Shown: one piece after another, positions 51,890 through 63,719 of the stretch
How positions within the stretch are numbered: the stretch's first letter is position 1
Layout: every line of letters begins with the position of its first letter
Source: Bolinopsis microptera
Taxonomy: Eukaryota > Ctenophora > Tentaculata > Lobata > Bolinopsidae
Direction of reading: 5' to 3'
DNA length: 64,000 bases
Assembly (NCBI RefSeq): GCF_026151205.1
Contig: NC_087073.1
Coordinates: 15,705,837 to 15,769,836, forward strand
Translations under genes and position numbers: made by a program
The notes under the pieces: generated by a model
What the model was told of the DNA's origin: nothing
Databases searched by the model: none
Seen by the model: only the letters and a program-made list of their open reading frames with translations

Positions 51890-54078
51890 TAAGGATATTT
51901 TCTGCATGAGATTCACTAAAGCTGATTAAAGCTGATTAAAGTTGATTAACTTTCCAATCCCGTACAATATCAATATAAGCATGCACAGTAAGTTACTATA
52001 GTGTAAAACGTGTAAAGTGTAAACTTATTTTTGATTGATATCAATTATTAATTTTTATTGCCATTGGGTTTTGATTTTATTAATGGAGATATGACCAGAT
52101 CAGGTTCGTAATTATTTGCCGATTATGTGATTCCAACCCCGGCCCCGTAAATATATACATGCACGATAGGTAATTATAGAATAATTTAGAATATTATGTA
52201 CTATATCGTATAAACAAATAAACTTAAAAAAAGGCCCTCTGGTAAAGGTTTGATGTTACATGTAATTGTAGTAATTGTGACTCTATAACTATTGACTATT
52301 GGGTAAAACTTTTGTTTTAATTGGTATCAATCCATATTGATTTTCATGTAATTAACATAACCTTGATAATATCAATTCAACTTCTATTTAAAACGAAGCA
52401 AGGTGGTTCTACAACGCTAAATTGTTTCATAATTTCTGCAACAGGGCAATCAGTATTCCGGCGTGGGTTTACAGAACACAGAAGATAAGGGACCGGTAGT
52501 AGATTCAGTGGTCGACCGGGGGCAGGATTCTGACCGGGGCCGGGGAGCCCCAAAATAGCCGGGCCGGGGCTGACCACTGAGAATTGGCCGGGGCCGAGTC
52601 CGGGAAATCATCCATTTTGCAGGGGCCGGGGGTAGTTTACCAAACTGAAGTCAGAAATTGAAACACGAATTTGATAATAATTTAGGCTGGTGTGATGCAA
52701 TCGAGAAGGATTAACCTCAACGTGCGGCTTATCCTCACCGACTTGAGGATTAAACCGCAACTTCGTGCTGTGAACCAAATCAGGATAATCCTCATTATCC
52801 TGAGATCCATACTTAATTTCTAATCCTCAACTCGGAACTGAGGATAACCCTTAGCTGCTACTTTATCTGGACCTCGGGATTTAAAAGTAATCCCACATCC
52901 AAATATTGCTCGGTTCACAAAAATTTACCATAAATGTTAGGCTCTGTAGTTTACGTTGAGCCGTAGTTTTAGCTGCAGTGCAGTATTTTTACTTACTAGT
53001 TTCTACGTATGTTTTATCGCAAATTTCTCGGAGACGATTAATTGAAAAGTCTGATACTGAGGAAGAACCACGGTTTTTATGTTACTAGCCGTAGTCTAAT
53101 TTAAGCCGTATGCTGTATTTTCTATATTTAAACGTACTCAACGTAGACAACAAATTTTTCAACTTTGAAATCTCATAATTACCATTAAATTGTGTTTGAT
53201 TTTTTTCAAAAATGTGCCAAAATCATTAATGAAATCCCCGGCTGTGCCCCCGGCAAATGCATGGTTTTTGGCCGGGGCCGGGGTTAAATTTATTGGCCGG
53301 GGCCGGGGTTTACCCCCGGCGCTTTTCCAAATTTTGGGCCGTTATGTAACTTTGTCACATAACGATATCTTAATCAGGTGATAAGATATCGCTTAAATAC
53401 GGCCGGCACGGAAATGGTTACATTGTCACACTATAAACATGTGACGGAGTAAATATGGACCCCTTGCTGCCGTTTTTGACCAAATTTTTGAGTGTCCAGT
53501 TGATTGGATGGGTACATATGACCATTACCTACATATTTGACGACTTTTTTCGTTAGATGGTGCACTCAGGTTTACTCTGTCACACATTAAAGAAAATATG
53601 TGATGAATGTTTAGGGCACCCTGATAAGCAATGCTGAGTAGTGTAGGTTTATTTGATGGCCTGAAAGTGCTGGGGATTGTTATTATATCATATAGTCGTA
53701 AGAAATTAAAACACAGAAGGCACAACCAAGTTTACTTTGTCACATAATCTTGATGATATCTGAACATGTGTGAAATTGAACAAATAATGATATACCAGCT
53801 TAAACCCCTTATATTACGTACTATGGATCAAACAACACTGCTAGTACCATGCACCAGTCACATGAATCATTATCAGGTGGTAATATGTTAACAGTGTCAC
53901 AATTAAACTACCACAACATGGTCAAAAATAGGATAATTTCGTCACAAAAAAATTATTATAACTCTGTTAGCTCCTTGCTGGCAAAATAACTAGTTTATCG
54001 AAAAATTTTTGATGATTAAGTTTCATAGTATTCTAATAGAGTATAGTTCTTCAAAATAGGGGCAAGATATGTTTACTT
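51890..54078. other. Intergenic, GC-rich islands in AT-rich sequence
   Basis: No genes. Two GC-rich patches made of GGCCGGGGCCGGG motifs lie at about 52500-52635 and 53235-53345. They may be the ends of one degenerate repeat about 850 bp long. From about 53400 on, sequence with recurring TTTACTTTGTCACA begins the repeat block described at 55165. Confidence 0.5.
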
Positions 54079-55163
54079 TTACCATGGATAAACGCCAAAA
54101 GAGGGCTTTCTACCTTACCATTGTAAGATCAATCTTTGAACATTGCTCAGTTATATGGTGTCCTCAGCGATCGACACACATGTCGAAGTTTGAGGCAATC
54201 CAGAAAAGAGCGATCAAATGGATCAATGGACAACAGTTTGATCATTATAGTGATATTGTATTCTATGAGAAGCAGAAGGAGCTTAAAATTCTACCCATTA
54301 GATCTAAGTTCATCCATAATTCAATTACGCTCTTCTATAAAATAGTAAATGATTTGGTAAGTATATCTCTACCTGAATATATTACTGTTGTTGAAGCTGA
54401 AACAATGAGGTACACAAGGAGCACGGCATCAGTCATTGAAGGACTTGACACCAGCACATATACCTGCTCTATTGTACCAAACTGCGATAGTTTCAGAAAC
54501 AGCTTCTTTTATAGAACAATGCTTCTGTGGAATGCACTGCCAGCCTATGTTAGACAGACTGAGAAAATTTCTATTTTCAAAACAAAGCTAACTGAATTTC
54601 TCTGGTCTTCTGACGTATGCTGGCCTGATTAGACAGCCCATCATGGAATATTATTATATATATATTTTACTTTATGAATGTCATACTCTCTATAATTTGC
54701 CCCTCGCACCTGCAGTAGAACGCGCCGTTTTTACTCTTATGAAACAACCCGAAACAATGGCGCGTCACGCAGTACGTGAGTGGCTAGATTATAGATTGTT
54801 CTATTATAATATTATTTAATTATGTTATTTTGTTGTTATGTCGTGTAAGTTTGTGGAGTAGTAGCAAGAAGGTATCGTATACATTTAAATTTGTTCTCTT
54901 GATTATTTATTAATGATTTTATGTAGGGTCGGCACCAATGTAATTATGGTCTTGCCACCGTGTTTTGGTTCAGCCGAAATAAATTTTACCTTGATGTTTT
55001 TACATATTGTTTCTCACTCCAGCTGAGTCTGGTAGTGTTGAGTATCATGAATATTTTTCTAGCTCTCTTTTTCCATGTTTTTGCTTCACAGGAGATATTG
55101 TGGTCTTTTTATTGAATATAACTGTAATACATTGATGTAAAGTTTATTTGAATTTTGAAATTT
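54079..55163 (+). mobile_element. CR1/Jockey-like LINE fragment
   Basis: Open frame to a stop at 54632 encodes an RT C-terminal part: RAFYLTIVRSIFEHCSVIWC, FEAIQKRAIKWING, LLWNALPAYVRQ. Catalytic motifs are absent. The left boundary falls inside a local repeat unit (GGGGCAAGATATGTTTACTT then LINE), and the unit resumes after TTTTAAAAAAA at 55163. The insertion thus spans about 1.1 kb with an A-rich 3' end. No intact target duplication was found. Confidence 0.75.
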
Positions 55164-55164
55164 T

Positions 55165-55760
55165 AAAAAAATCAGTTATTATAAGAGTTAGGTAATCGTC
55201 ATCAGATTAAAAGATATTTTTCGTAGTTTGGATCGATTAATATACCTGTAATAAAGCACCCTATGCCAATTTTAACGTGCACTATCTTGATATTGTTGGG
55301 GCAGGGAAAGTTAATTTTGTCACATTTTCAGTGTCATTGACAAATCAATCTAAAATTGTTAAAATTGAGCTCTGATGTTCTGGACAATATTCTTCCAATC
55401 GTTTCTGAAAGAATGTTGAATTCTTATAGAGTTATAGATCTTCAAAATAGGGGCAAGACATGTTTACTTTGTCACATCAGTTATTATAAGAGTTAGGTAA
55501 TCGTCATCACATTAACATATATTTTGTAGTTTGGATTGATTTATATAGGCAATAAAGCATTCTAGTATGCCAATTTTAACACACTATCTTGATATTGTTG
55601 GGGCAGGGAAAGTTAATTTAGTCACATTTTTAGTGACTTTGACAAATTTAACCTAAAATTGTTAAACTTAAGAATGTTGAATTCTAATAGAGGTATAGAA
55701 TATAGATCTTCAAAATAGGGGCAAGACATGTTCACTTTGTCACATCAGTTATTATAAGAG
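55165..55760. repeat. Tandem ~320-bp repeat
   Basis: Two adjacent diverged units, about 55165-55485 and 55487-55760. Both contain TCAGTTATTATAAGAGTTAG, ATCTTGATATTGTTGGGGCA and CTTCAAAATAGGGGCAAGAC. A third partial unit lies left of 54079, split by the LINE. The motif ACTTTGTCACA recurs through 53400-56280. Confidence 0.75.
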
Positions 55761-56714
55761 TTATTATAAGAGACTATTTCATTCTATAATCATTGTTTTT
55801 AACCTATTTACGATTTCGTATAATTTCTTGTGACAATGTAAACATCAACTGATCTTAACTCGCATCAACTACATTGTCATCATATAAAGTTTTCCCGCCT
55901 TTCAAACCAAAATCAAATATAAATAATTCGCCCAAAATTTAAAATTTCATATATTGTGACAGAATTAACCTCATTTCCCAATAACCAAGTGCCTGTATTA
56001 GCTAACTATTCAAAACGATATATTTTAGGGCTATGATTGGTAGAGCAACCATCAAATAATGAGTTGAAAAGGTTTTTAGGACACCTCACATTAGAATAGA
56101 GGTATGGTATCATGAGTGTGACAAAGTTACCCAAATATTGCCTTGTAACCGTTCGATCCGTGCCCATTAACCAATGTTGTATCATAATTGTAAGATGACC
56201 TAATTTACTGTATTTCAGACCAAGGAATGATAATTAGACAACTGCAGTTAACTAAGTCACACAAAATGTGACATTTGAACCATTATAGTGCCTAACAACA
56301 ATAGATTTTCTTTCTGAGCGGTGCATATGGGAGTATGGGTTACGTGGCTAATGTTCAGAACTTCTGAACATGCTAGGTTGATAGATGACAAAATTAAGCC
56401 ACTATCGTCGAAAACGCTATTATTTTTGTTTACCAATATCCTCAAACTCAAATGAACGTGTCCATATAATAACATAAAATTCTCGAGAATAGCAGAATAT
56501 CATATTACATATATTATATATTGTCCGTTTTGTCTACACTTATTTTCATGACTCGGGTATACATTTACAATGTACAGAGTGGCTTAGGGTAACTAAAAAG
56601 GAGATAAGCAACTCGGCCTCAGGCCATCCCAACTTGCGGGAGAGACCTGCCCTTGTATCTTGTGTTGTAGTTTGAGTGATACCGCTGCCGGTAGGGTGCC
56701 GGAAGTGGTCGCTG

Positions 56715-57560
56715 TGCAGGACTGACAATTTCATTTGATTCTGAAACTTGAGGACGTTTTTTATTGCATGATGTTTAGTGCTGATGTTGGTTAGATAACC
56801 ATTGCCTTTCTTATTTTAAACCCCTCCTAGTCCCGTAAATACATACCTGCATCTCGTATATATAATAGTGTTGTAATCAGTTTATATTTTAAACTAATTA
56901 CAACACTACAAATCTATTACATTTATTGAGGACGTTACAGAAGGAATGTATTTAATGTAGTTATGGAGGAGTCCCAACTCTCCTCACGTCCGTAAATGGA
57001 GTTTTCTTTGTTGTTATTCTGTGGTTATTTTGATATTATCTTATATTTTGATTTTGTTGATATTTGTTGATATTTGTTGAAATTTGTTTTGATTTATTAT
57101 TATTTGTTCTTTTGTTGTATCTTTGCATTAGTATTATGATTTTGGTGTTCAGTAATGTTTTATTAGGAACTTAGTAAATTTTGTTTTTGTAATTATTTTT
57201 ATTCAGGACGATACAGAGTGAATGGATTTAATGTAGTTATTGAGGAGTCCTAACTCTCCTCACGTCCTTAAATGGAGTTTTCTTTCTACCATATATAATA
57301 ATAAATAAATAAATTCTACCATTTATTACACGCTTCGACATTAAAATATACCCAACAAAGATGGGATATGTTTAAACACATTACGATATTGATGACCTCA
57401 TGAAATGTAATATTAACGATTACGCTTACCTTAGAGGGTGCAAAATGTATGCAAACATCATTTTTATTTTATTTTATTTTGATTGATTCCAATTTCTGTT
57501 TTAGTAAAGCTCATCTCTCAAAGACGCATTTTGTAATTGAAACGAATTTGTCTTGTTGGA
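56715..57560 (+). repeat. Relic flank of the nuclease-gene array
   Basis: Sequence here resembles 60155-60500, the stretch just after copy 2 and before copy 3. TGCATGATGTTTAGTGCTGA is shared exactly, and a later part (ACCTTAGAG...GCAAAA...CATTTTTATTTTATT) is shared loosely. The repeated unit of the array therefore included flank plus gene. Inside it, an 85-bp direct repeat (TTTAATGTAGTTAT...CTCTCCTCACGTCC) occurs at about 56930-57012 and 57205-57290. Confidence 0.6.
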
Positions 57561-57697
57561 CGCAGCGGACGAATGGTTCAGGGGCTGTGACTTGAAATTG
57601 AGTTTTAGCAGACAGACGATCGTATAATAAGCAGTATTGTCAGTCCTTTAATTAGTCATGTATATACTTTTGTAAAAGTCAAAGACAAAACAATTAA

Positions 57698-58089
57698 GGT
57701 CACAGGGGGGGGGGGTCCGAGTTCAACTTTGAGATTTTGAGATAATATGTTCTAGAGCTCGATCTAAGTTTTCAAATGCTTTTGTTCTCAACGAAAAAAA
57801 AGTTTCCCATCTGTAGATGTTGCGCGTAAAATTTTGAGGTTTACCTGTAATTCTATTGTAAATAAAAAGTTTAAATACGGTTTTGGCAGAAATCTATCTT
57901 CTTTTACAGTTTACATCAATGGAACCTTGTAACTTGGCAAAAGTGTTTGTGAAGGCCTTGTCCAACAGAAATATGAGGCGATTTTTGATATTTTGGTGTT
58001 TTCAGGAGAGCCGGGTAGTACGTGGACTGCCAACTGGGCTCGGAACCCTCCCCCCCCCCCCCCCCCCCCCCCCCCCCACCCCTGTGGCC
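57698..58089. mobile_element. TTAA-flanked G-capped MITE upstream of copy 2
   Basis: The left end is GGTCACAGGGGGGGGGGG and the right end CCACCCCTGTGGCC with a C run of about 27. TTAA lies on both sides (57694-57697 and 58090-58093). It ends 93 bp before the ATG of nuclease copy 2, leaving only a short conserved 5' leader between element and gene. Confidence 0.75.
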
Positions 58090-58182
58090 TTAAGTAGCTT
58101 TAGCAGATTATCGAATGCAGCTTTTCATTATATATTGCACTTTTAAATTTAAGTCACCACAAAATACCCCTGTTAGCCAAGA

Positions 58183-60124
58183 ATGGATCGGAAGAAGATG
58201 AAGGTCCGTACAGATTACATATTCCGAGGATTTATCAAAGATTTTGGTGACAAACCAGAAGGAATACACGTGGACTGGTTCGATTTCACATCTGTAAAGA
58301 ATCTGTACTTTCTCTCTCACGCTCATTCCGATCATTTTACCTTCGAACATTCTTCTAATTACATTGGGTTATTAACCAAAAAATTTATCGAGCAACTTAA
58401 GAAAAAATCTCACATCAAGATTTATTGTACCACTACTACTTGGGAAATCATCATAAGACTTCCTAAAGCTAAGGCTGTGGTGGAGGAACTTGACAAGCTT
58501 AAAGAAAAGAACTTTGTCCTTGTGGAGCCAGATATTGAAAATCCAATAACGATAGAGCTACTTAACAAGAAAGGAACCAAAACTGGACAAACGATTGATG
58601 TGACCGTAATCCCTGCTAACCACATCCCCGGAGCTGTAATGTTTCTGTTTGAAGATCTTAAAAATAAGAAAAGAGCGCTCTATACTGGGGACTTCAGATA
58701 CGATGTCAGGGAAAATAACATTGAGATGAGAGATTTGGAAAAATTTGTTAAAAATCTTAAAGCTAATGCTCGGATTATCGACTACCTGTATGTTGATATC
58801 ACATACTTAGACATAGGTAGGTTATATCATCCGGATCAGAACAAACTACCAACCAGACAGGAGAGCAAAGATGCAGTTTTTGATCTTATCAGGCGTCAGA
58901 ATCCAAAAAGTGTACACATAGACGCAGAGTTACTAGGAGCAGAAGATATGGTAAAAGCTGTCGCGGAATCCTTCAATAACACAGCTGATGATATTATATC
59001 TAGACTAGATAAAGACTGTTCAAGAAGGCAACTGTATGAGTACACTCTGCAAGGCATAAACATTCCCTGTGTGGGAACTACTATTGAAACTGACGTTCAC
59101 ATTTATGATAATGCAATTTTTGACGATGAATCCCCAGCTTGCGGAAAGTGTGACGATGACACGATGAGTATTCGGGCTACATTTAAATGGCTTTTCCGAT
59201 ATCATTTAAAGAATTATTCCCACGGTGACCCGGAAACCTGGATTAACAATCGTGAAATAAAATACCGTAACACTAAAGATTACTGGCAAGTGGTATTTAC
59301 TCATCACTCATCGGACGCTGAACTGAGACAATTTTTCTCTCATCTTGAGTTCAGAAATGTTTTTTCCGATTAACACACCACTTCCTCGGTATTTAGAAGG
59401 AAATAATTCCACTCCTAGAATAAGTTTAAATTCAAAGGAGGAACAAACATACATAACACGATCACTCCGTTCTTCCTTGAATAAAGACTACTTCAAGCCT
59501 AAAGTCCTCTGGTTTTCAAGAAACTCCCGTGTTCACAGAATGAACGAAAAATTTCAGGTGACCGTCAATAACTTCAACAACTGTGAAGAGATCAGGTTCC
59601 AGGTGCATCATAATATAAATCATTCAGATTATATTATCATCCCATGCCCACCTTATCAGTTATTTATCAGTGATTTCATTGATGACCTAACACGCACATT
59701 GAGTTTCAAAACCGCTGTGTTATTCTATTCTATCACGGATGGCTATAGCGATGAATGGAAGCAAACAATCAACCAAATTGGGTCTAACAAGGAATTTTTT
59801 TACATTAACCTGTCGAAGATTCCATATTACACCGGATCAAATGATCCCGTAGAAGCCGAAAATCGCATCATTATCGAGACCTTAAAGAACTTACAAAGAA
59901 ACCGTGACAAATTTTTGTTAGCTAAAGACTGGCCTATGCCTTATGAGTTCAGTGAACGGAAGAGGGAGTATGAACAGGATCATCAGAAAGAGCCAGCAAG
60001 TCAAGAAGTAGGGATGGTGGATACTGAGGAGGTGAACAACAACATTGGTGGAGCTGAGGAGACTGCTTTTCAGAAAGATGAACCCCAGAGTCAGGAGATT
60101 GAAATGACAGAACCTCAGAAGTGA
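58183..60124 (+). pseudogene. Artemis/SNM1C-like nuclease, copy 2 (single frameshift)
   Basis: ATG at 58183. The nuclease part is complete: YFLSHAHSDHF, VIPANHIPGAVMFLFED, LYTGDFRYD, VDITYLDIGRLYHPDQ, a CxxC (ACGKCDD) and THHSSDAELRQFF. At about 59358-59363 a run of six T shifts the frame by one after EFRNVF; the second frame then continues (PINTPLPRYLEG) to the stop at 60124. Removing the shift would give about 646 residues. Either the gene is freshly broken or this is a homopolymer sequencing error. The C-terminal domain and the acidic end (EVNNNIGGAEETA) match copy 3. The leader TCACCAC.A.TACC.(T)TGTTAG before the ATG is also found before copy 1 (49948-49970), so upstream control sequence is conserved. 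Confidence 0.85.
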
Positions 60125-60819
60125 CCGGACATTAAAACAGCTGTATCATATTTGCAGGGCTGACAATTATATATGATTCTGAAACTCAAGAACGTTTTTG
60201 TTGCATGATGTTTAGTGCTGATGTTGGTTAGATAATAATATTAATATATAATATTTTTATACAGCGTTCTAGCGGTACGTTATTGATGATCTCATGACGT
60301 GGAGTAGACGTTAGTTAGGAAAATTAATGAGAATGTGCTGAAAGAATATCACGTTACATCTTGATATTGAATAATATGCTGACCTTAGAGAATGTAGGCA
60401 AAACATTATTTTAATTTTCTTTCATTTTAATTCGATTGGTTTAAAGTTTTATGCTATTAGAGATATCTCTTGAGATAGATTTGTTTCTTTGAAACGGAGC
60501 AGTTTTGTTGCACGCCGCAGTTAATAGTTCGGAGGATCTAACTTGCAACCTAGTTGAACCTGACGGTTGATCGTCAAGAAGCAGACATTGTGAAATGCAC
60601 TTCGTATATTTATTAATGATGAATTATATAAGTATTCAGATAAGAATACGCTATTTTGATGACTAATGTGGACGAAAGTATAGGACGACGGCGTGGTCGG
60701 TAAAATTTCGTAGGCGGCGTGCAACAAAACTGCATTTGAATTTCACACTGAATTTAACACACTGTATTTTAGAATGAATGTTACAGTCAATACTAACAAA
60801 TATATTGCAGATAGGCGAG

Positions 60820-63060
60820 ATGGGCGAGACAGAGCCCATGTTTCAAGGCCTGATCGAAGGTTTTAAAGAAAAGGAGGATGCTCCTGGTGGAATGGCAGTT
60901 GATTGGTTTGAAGGCAAAATGAAGAATCTATATTTCATTTCCCATGCCCATGCGGACCATATCAAAGGATTATTTAGTCATGAAAATGAGTTTTACAAAC
61001 AACTAAAGTTGAGACCCTATGCCAGGATTTACTGCACCAAGGTCACTAAGGAAATTATCTCAAGACTTCCAATTGCGAAAGACAACCCCGATGTGATGAA
61101 CGAACTTGAGAAACACTTGTCTATCTTGGAACCCAATAAAACGAAAAAAATATACTTTTATTTGCTTGAGAAACTAACCCAAAAGTGGATACAAGTCCGA
61201 ACAGTCACAGCCAACCATATTCCTGGAGCTGTAATGTTCCTGTTCGAGGATGGTAAGAAACGAACTCTTTATACTGGGGACTTCAGATACGATACCAGGG
61301 AAAAGAATAATGAAATGCAAGCTTTGAAAGAATTTGTTGAGAATTATGATGAGGTTATCGATTATTTGTATGTTGACATCACATGCTTAGATCTAGGGAG
61401 ATTGTATCACCCCGATCAAAATGTGCTGCCGAGCCGGCTGGAAATTACAGACACAATCTGTCGACTTATTAAAGACAAGAAGCCACGCGATGTTCACATC
61501 GATGCAACGCCGCTCGGCGCTGAAGGCATGATAAAAGAAGTAGCGAAGATCTTGAATAGTCCGAGAGACTCAATTATAGATAAACCAGCAATTAATGACA
61601 GTAAAAGGAAGGAGCTCTACAGATATATGCTAAATGATCTTTCGAACACGTATTCAGACACCAGTGAAATTGGTCTTCATATTTTTGATAAAAGAACCCC
61701 CAAATATAAATGCGTTTTGTGTGACGAACATACACTAAGAATTCGAGCTACATTAAAGTGGATTGTTAAACAACCCACAGGAAAGTATTCCCACAGCGAT
61801 CGCACGACTTGGATTAACGAGCGTGATCACAAAAACGGAGATTATTGGCAGGTTGTGAATTCACACCACTCCTCTGATCATGAGCTGAGAGAATTCATTT
61901 CTCACCTTCAATTCAAGAAAGTGTTTCCGATAAGCGAGCCCTTGTCTCGCCAATATTTTAAAGGAATCTATTACAAAGATGTGACTGGCCCAGAAACCAA
62001 CTCAGAAAAGAAACATCGCCAAAAACCGGTCCCCAAACATTACAAAAAACCGGTCCCCAAACATCGCCATATCGAGAAATCTCTTTATTTTTCTCTCGAA
62101 TCCGCATCAATGAAATACAATTACGTACCAGTAAACGTTCTCTGGCTAACAGAAAACAGTGATCCAGATTATGGAATATATATGCCGGATGATAAATTTC
62201 ACGTAACCAAGAGGTACTTCAGGGACTATGATGACATCTTATCAGAAGTGAAGAAATACAGCCAACCAATCGACTTCCTGATCATTCCATGTACAATGGA
62301 GTTACAAAAGTCACTTGCACTTACAAAACTGTATTACGATCTCTCTCGATTCATAGACAACTTGAAAGAGGCAATAGTGACTAAAAACAAGAAATTCGAT
62401 GAAGCAATAAGTACGGTGCTATTTTACTCCAACATAAACGACATGAATGATAAATGGAATTGGAAACAAATCATCAACAGTAGTTGCTTGTACAGGGACA
62501 AACTAATTCCCAGAGTATTCTATGTAGACCTAACTAATGTACCAGAGTACACAGAATCAAACAGTCGGTTGGTTCTTGAAACTCTCATCATTTTTAAGAC
62601 GTTAAAGAACTTAATCAGGAATGAAGACAAGCAAGTGTTTGTTAGTGACTGGCCGATGCCTTATGAGTTCAGTGAACGGAAGAGGGAATATGATCAAGAA
62701 AATCAGGATAGAGCCAGAGAGCCAGCAAGTCAAGAAGTAGAGATGGTGGATACTGAGGAGGTGAACAACAACATAGGTGAAGCTGAGGAGACTGCTAATG
62801 AGACGTTGACGACGGCCTTGGATCTTTCAGAGACAGAAACCACGCAGAATCCTTCCTTACATTCCTTAACTCCCTTACTGAAGACCTCAACTTTACCCAA
62901 GAACATCCCTCTACAGACGGAACTATACCCTTCCTTGACGTTCTCATCCACCCTGACAAATCCACATCAGTCTACAGAAAACCCACCCACACCAACCTCT
63001 ACACCAAGTACTCCTCCTGCACCACCAACTCATCTAAGAACGCAGTCATCCGATCACTGA
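60820..63060 (+). CDS. Artemis/SNM1C-like nuclease, copy 3, with altered 3' end
   Basis: The ATG at 60820 (MGETEPMFQG) is preferred over 60778: it aligns with the starts of copies 1 and 2, and TATATTGCAG just before it looks like a 3' splice site of a leader intron. Numbered from there: zinc ligands H42/H44/D46/H47 (FISHAHADH), H133 (ANHIPGAVMF), D154 (LYTGDFR), then a CxxC (KCVLCDE) in the beta-CASP region, where Artemis has an extra zinc site, and SHHSSDHELREF. A small local repeat (KPVPKH twice) precedes the second, unrecognised domain. Up to about 62798 it follows copy 2 (EVNNNIGEAEETA). From there to the stop at 63060 the frame runs through Penelope-like sequence out of its proper frame, giving a foreign Thr/Pro/Ser-rich tail of about 85 residues. 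The catalytic part is intact and may be active. Confidence 0.87.
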   Translation: MGETEPMFQGLIEGFKEKEDAPGGMAVDWFEGKMKNLYFISHAHADHIKGLFSHENEFYKQLKLRPYARIYCTKVTKEIISRLPIAKDNPDVMNELEKHLSILEPNKTKKIYFYLLEKLTQKWIQVRTVTANHIPGAVMFLFEDGKKRTLYTGDFRYDTREKNNEMQALKEFVENYDEVIDYLYVDITCLDLGRLYHPDQNVLPSRLEITDTICRLIKDKKPRDVHIDATPLGAEGMIKEVAKILNSPRDSIIDKPAINDSKRKELYRYMLNDLSNTYSDTSEIGLHIFDKRTPKYKCVLCDEHTLRIRATLKWIVKQPTGKYSHSDRTTWINERDHKNGDYWQVVNSHHSSDHELREFISHLQFKKVFPISEPLSRQYFKGIYYKDVTGPETNSEKKHRQKPVPKHYKKPVPKHRHIEKSLYFSLESASMKYNYVPVNVLWLTENSDPDYGIYMPDDKFHVTKRYFRDYDDILSEVKKYSQPIDFLIIPCTMELQKSLALTKLYYDLSRFIDNLKEAIVTKNKKFDEAISTVLFYSNINDMNDKWNWKQIINSSCLYRDKLIPRVFYVDLTNVPEYTESNSRLVLETLIIFKTLKNLIRNEDKQVFVSDWPMPYEFSERKREYDQENQDRAREPASQEVEMVDTEEVNNNIGEAEETANETLTTALDLSETETTQNPSLHSLTPLLKTSTLPKNIPLQTELYPSLTFSSTLTNPHQSTENPPTPTSTPSTPPAPPTHLRTQSSDH

Positions 63061-63719
63061 CCAGAAGAGCCCACAACATCTGCTCACCCCAACACCTTGA
63101 CGACGAACTCCAGACAGTACGACACGTTTGCCTCCAGAACGGCTTCCCTCCTCACCGCATCACCACCATCATGGACGAAGTACAACGGAAATTCACCAAC
63201 CCCTCTCGCCACCAATCCCTAGCCTCATTCAACCGACAGACCCGTGAACATGCCCTTAGTGTTTCTCTTCCTTTCCATCCCTCCCTATCCAAACCCATCT
63301 CCAAGATACTCGGACAACACGACATCAAAGTCACCCACTCCTCTGCTACCTCCCTCCGCAACCTCCTCACCAAAACGAAGACCACACCCCCTACTCACCT
63401 CACTCCCAACACCATCTACGAAATTTCCTGTTCACAGTGCCCCTCCAAATACGCCGGACAGACCTACAGACCCTTGGTCCACCGCATGAAAGAACACAAA
63501 CGATGTTACAGACTCAACAACGCCATCGACGAATCCACAGACAGAATCAAATCAGCCCCTGCACATCATGCCCTGACCACCGGCCACACCATCTCCTGGA
63601 ACAACATCGAAGTCCTCAAATCCCTCACCTCACGCTCCCAACTTGACCTCACAGAACACGCAGCTATACAAATACGACAACCAGCTATGAACAGAACAGA
63701 CCGCGCACCATTGCAGTAA
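62803..63719 (+). mobile_element. 5'-truncated Penelope-like retroelement
   Basis: Frame at 62803-63719. It begins at the RT catalytic box (VDDG), then FLTFLNSLTEDLNFTQE, TIPFLDVLIHPDK and VYRKPTHTNLYTKYSS, a wording typical of Penelope-like element RTs. An endonuclease of GIY-YIG type follows: NTIYEISCSQCPSKYAGQTY, then RPLVHRMKEH and HHALTTGHTISWNNIEVL. The stop is at 63717-63719. Most of the RT is missing, so the copy is dead. It is inserted in the 3' end of nuclease copy 3 in the same orientation, in a different reading frame from that gene. Confidence 0.9.

Noticed and set aside
50014-63060. Part of a V(D)J-type recombination locus
   Set aside because: Artemis-like nucleases alone are not evidence; no RAG-like gene or recombination signal was seen.
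62730-63489. Other open frames over the Penelope-like region
   Set aside because: Shadows of the GC-richer element's true frame, which carries the RT and GIY-YIG motifs.
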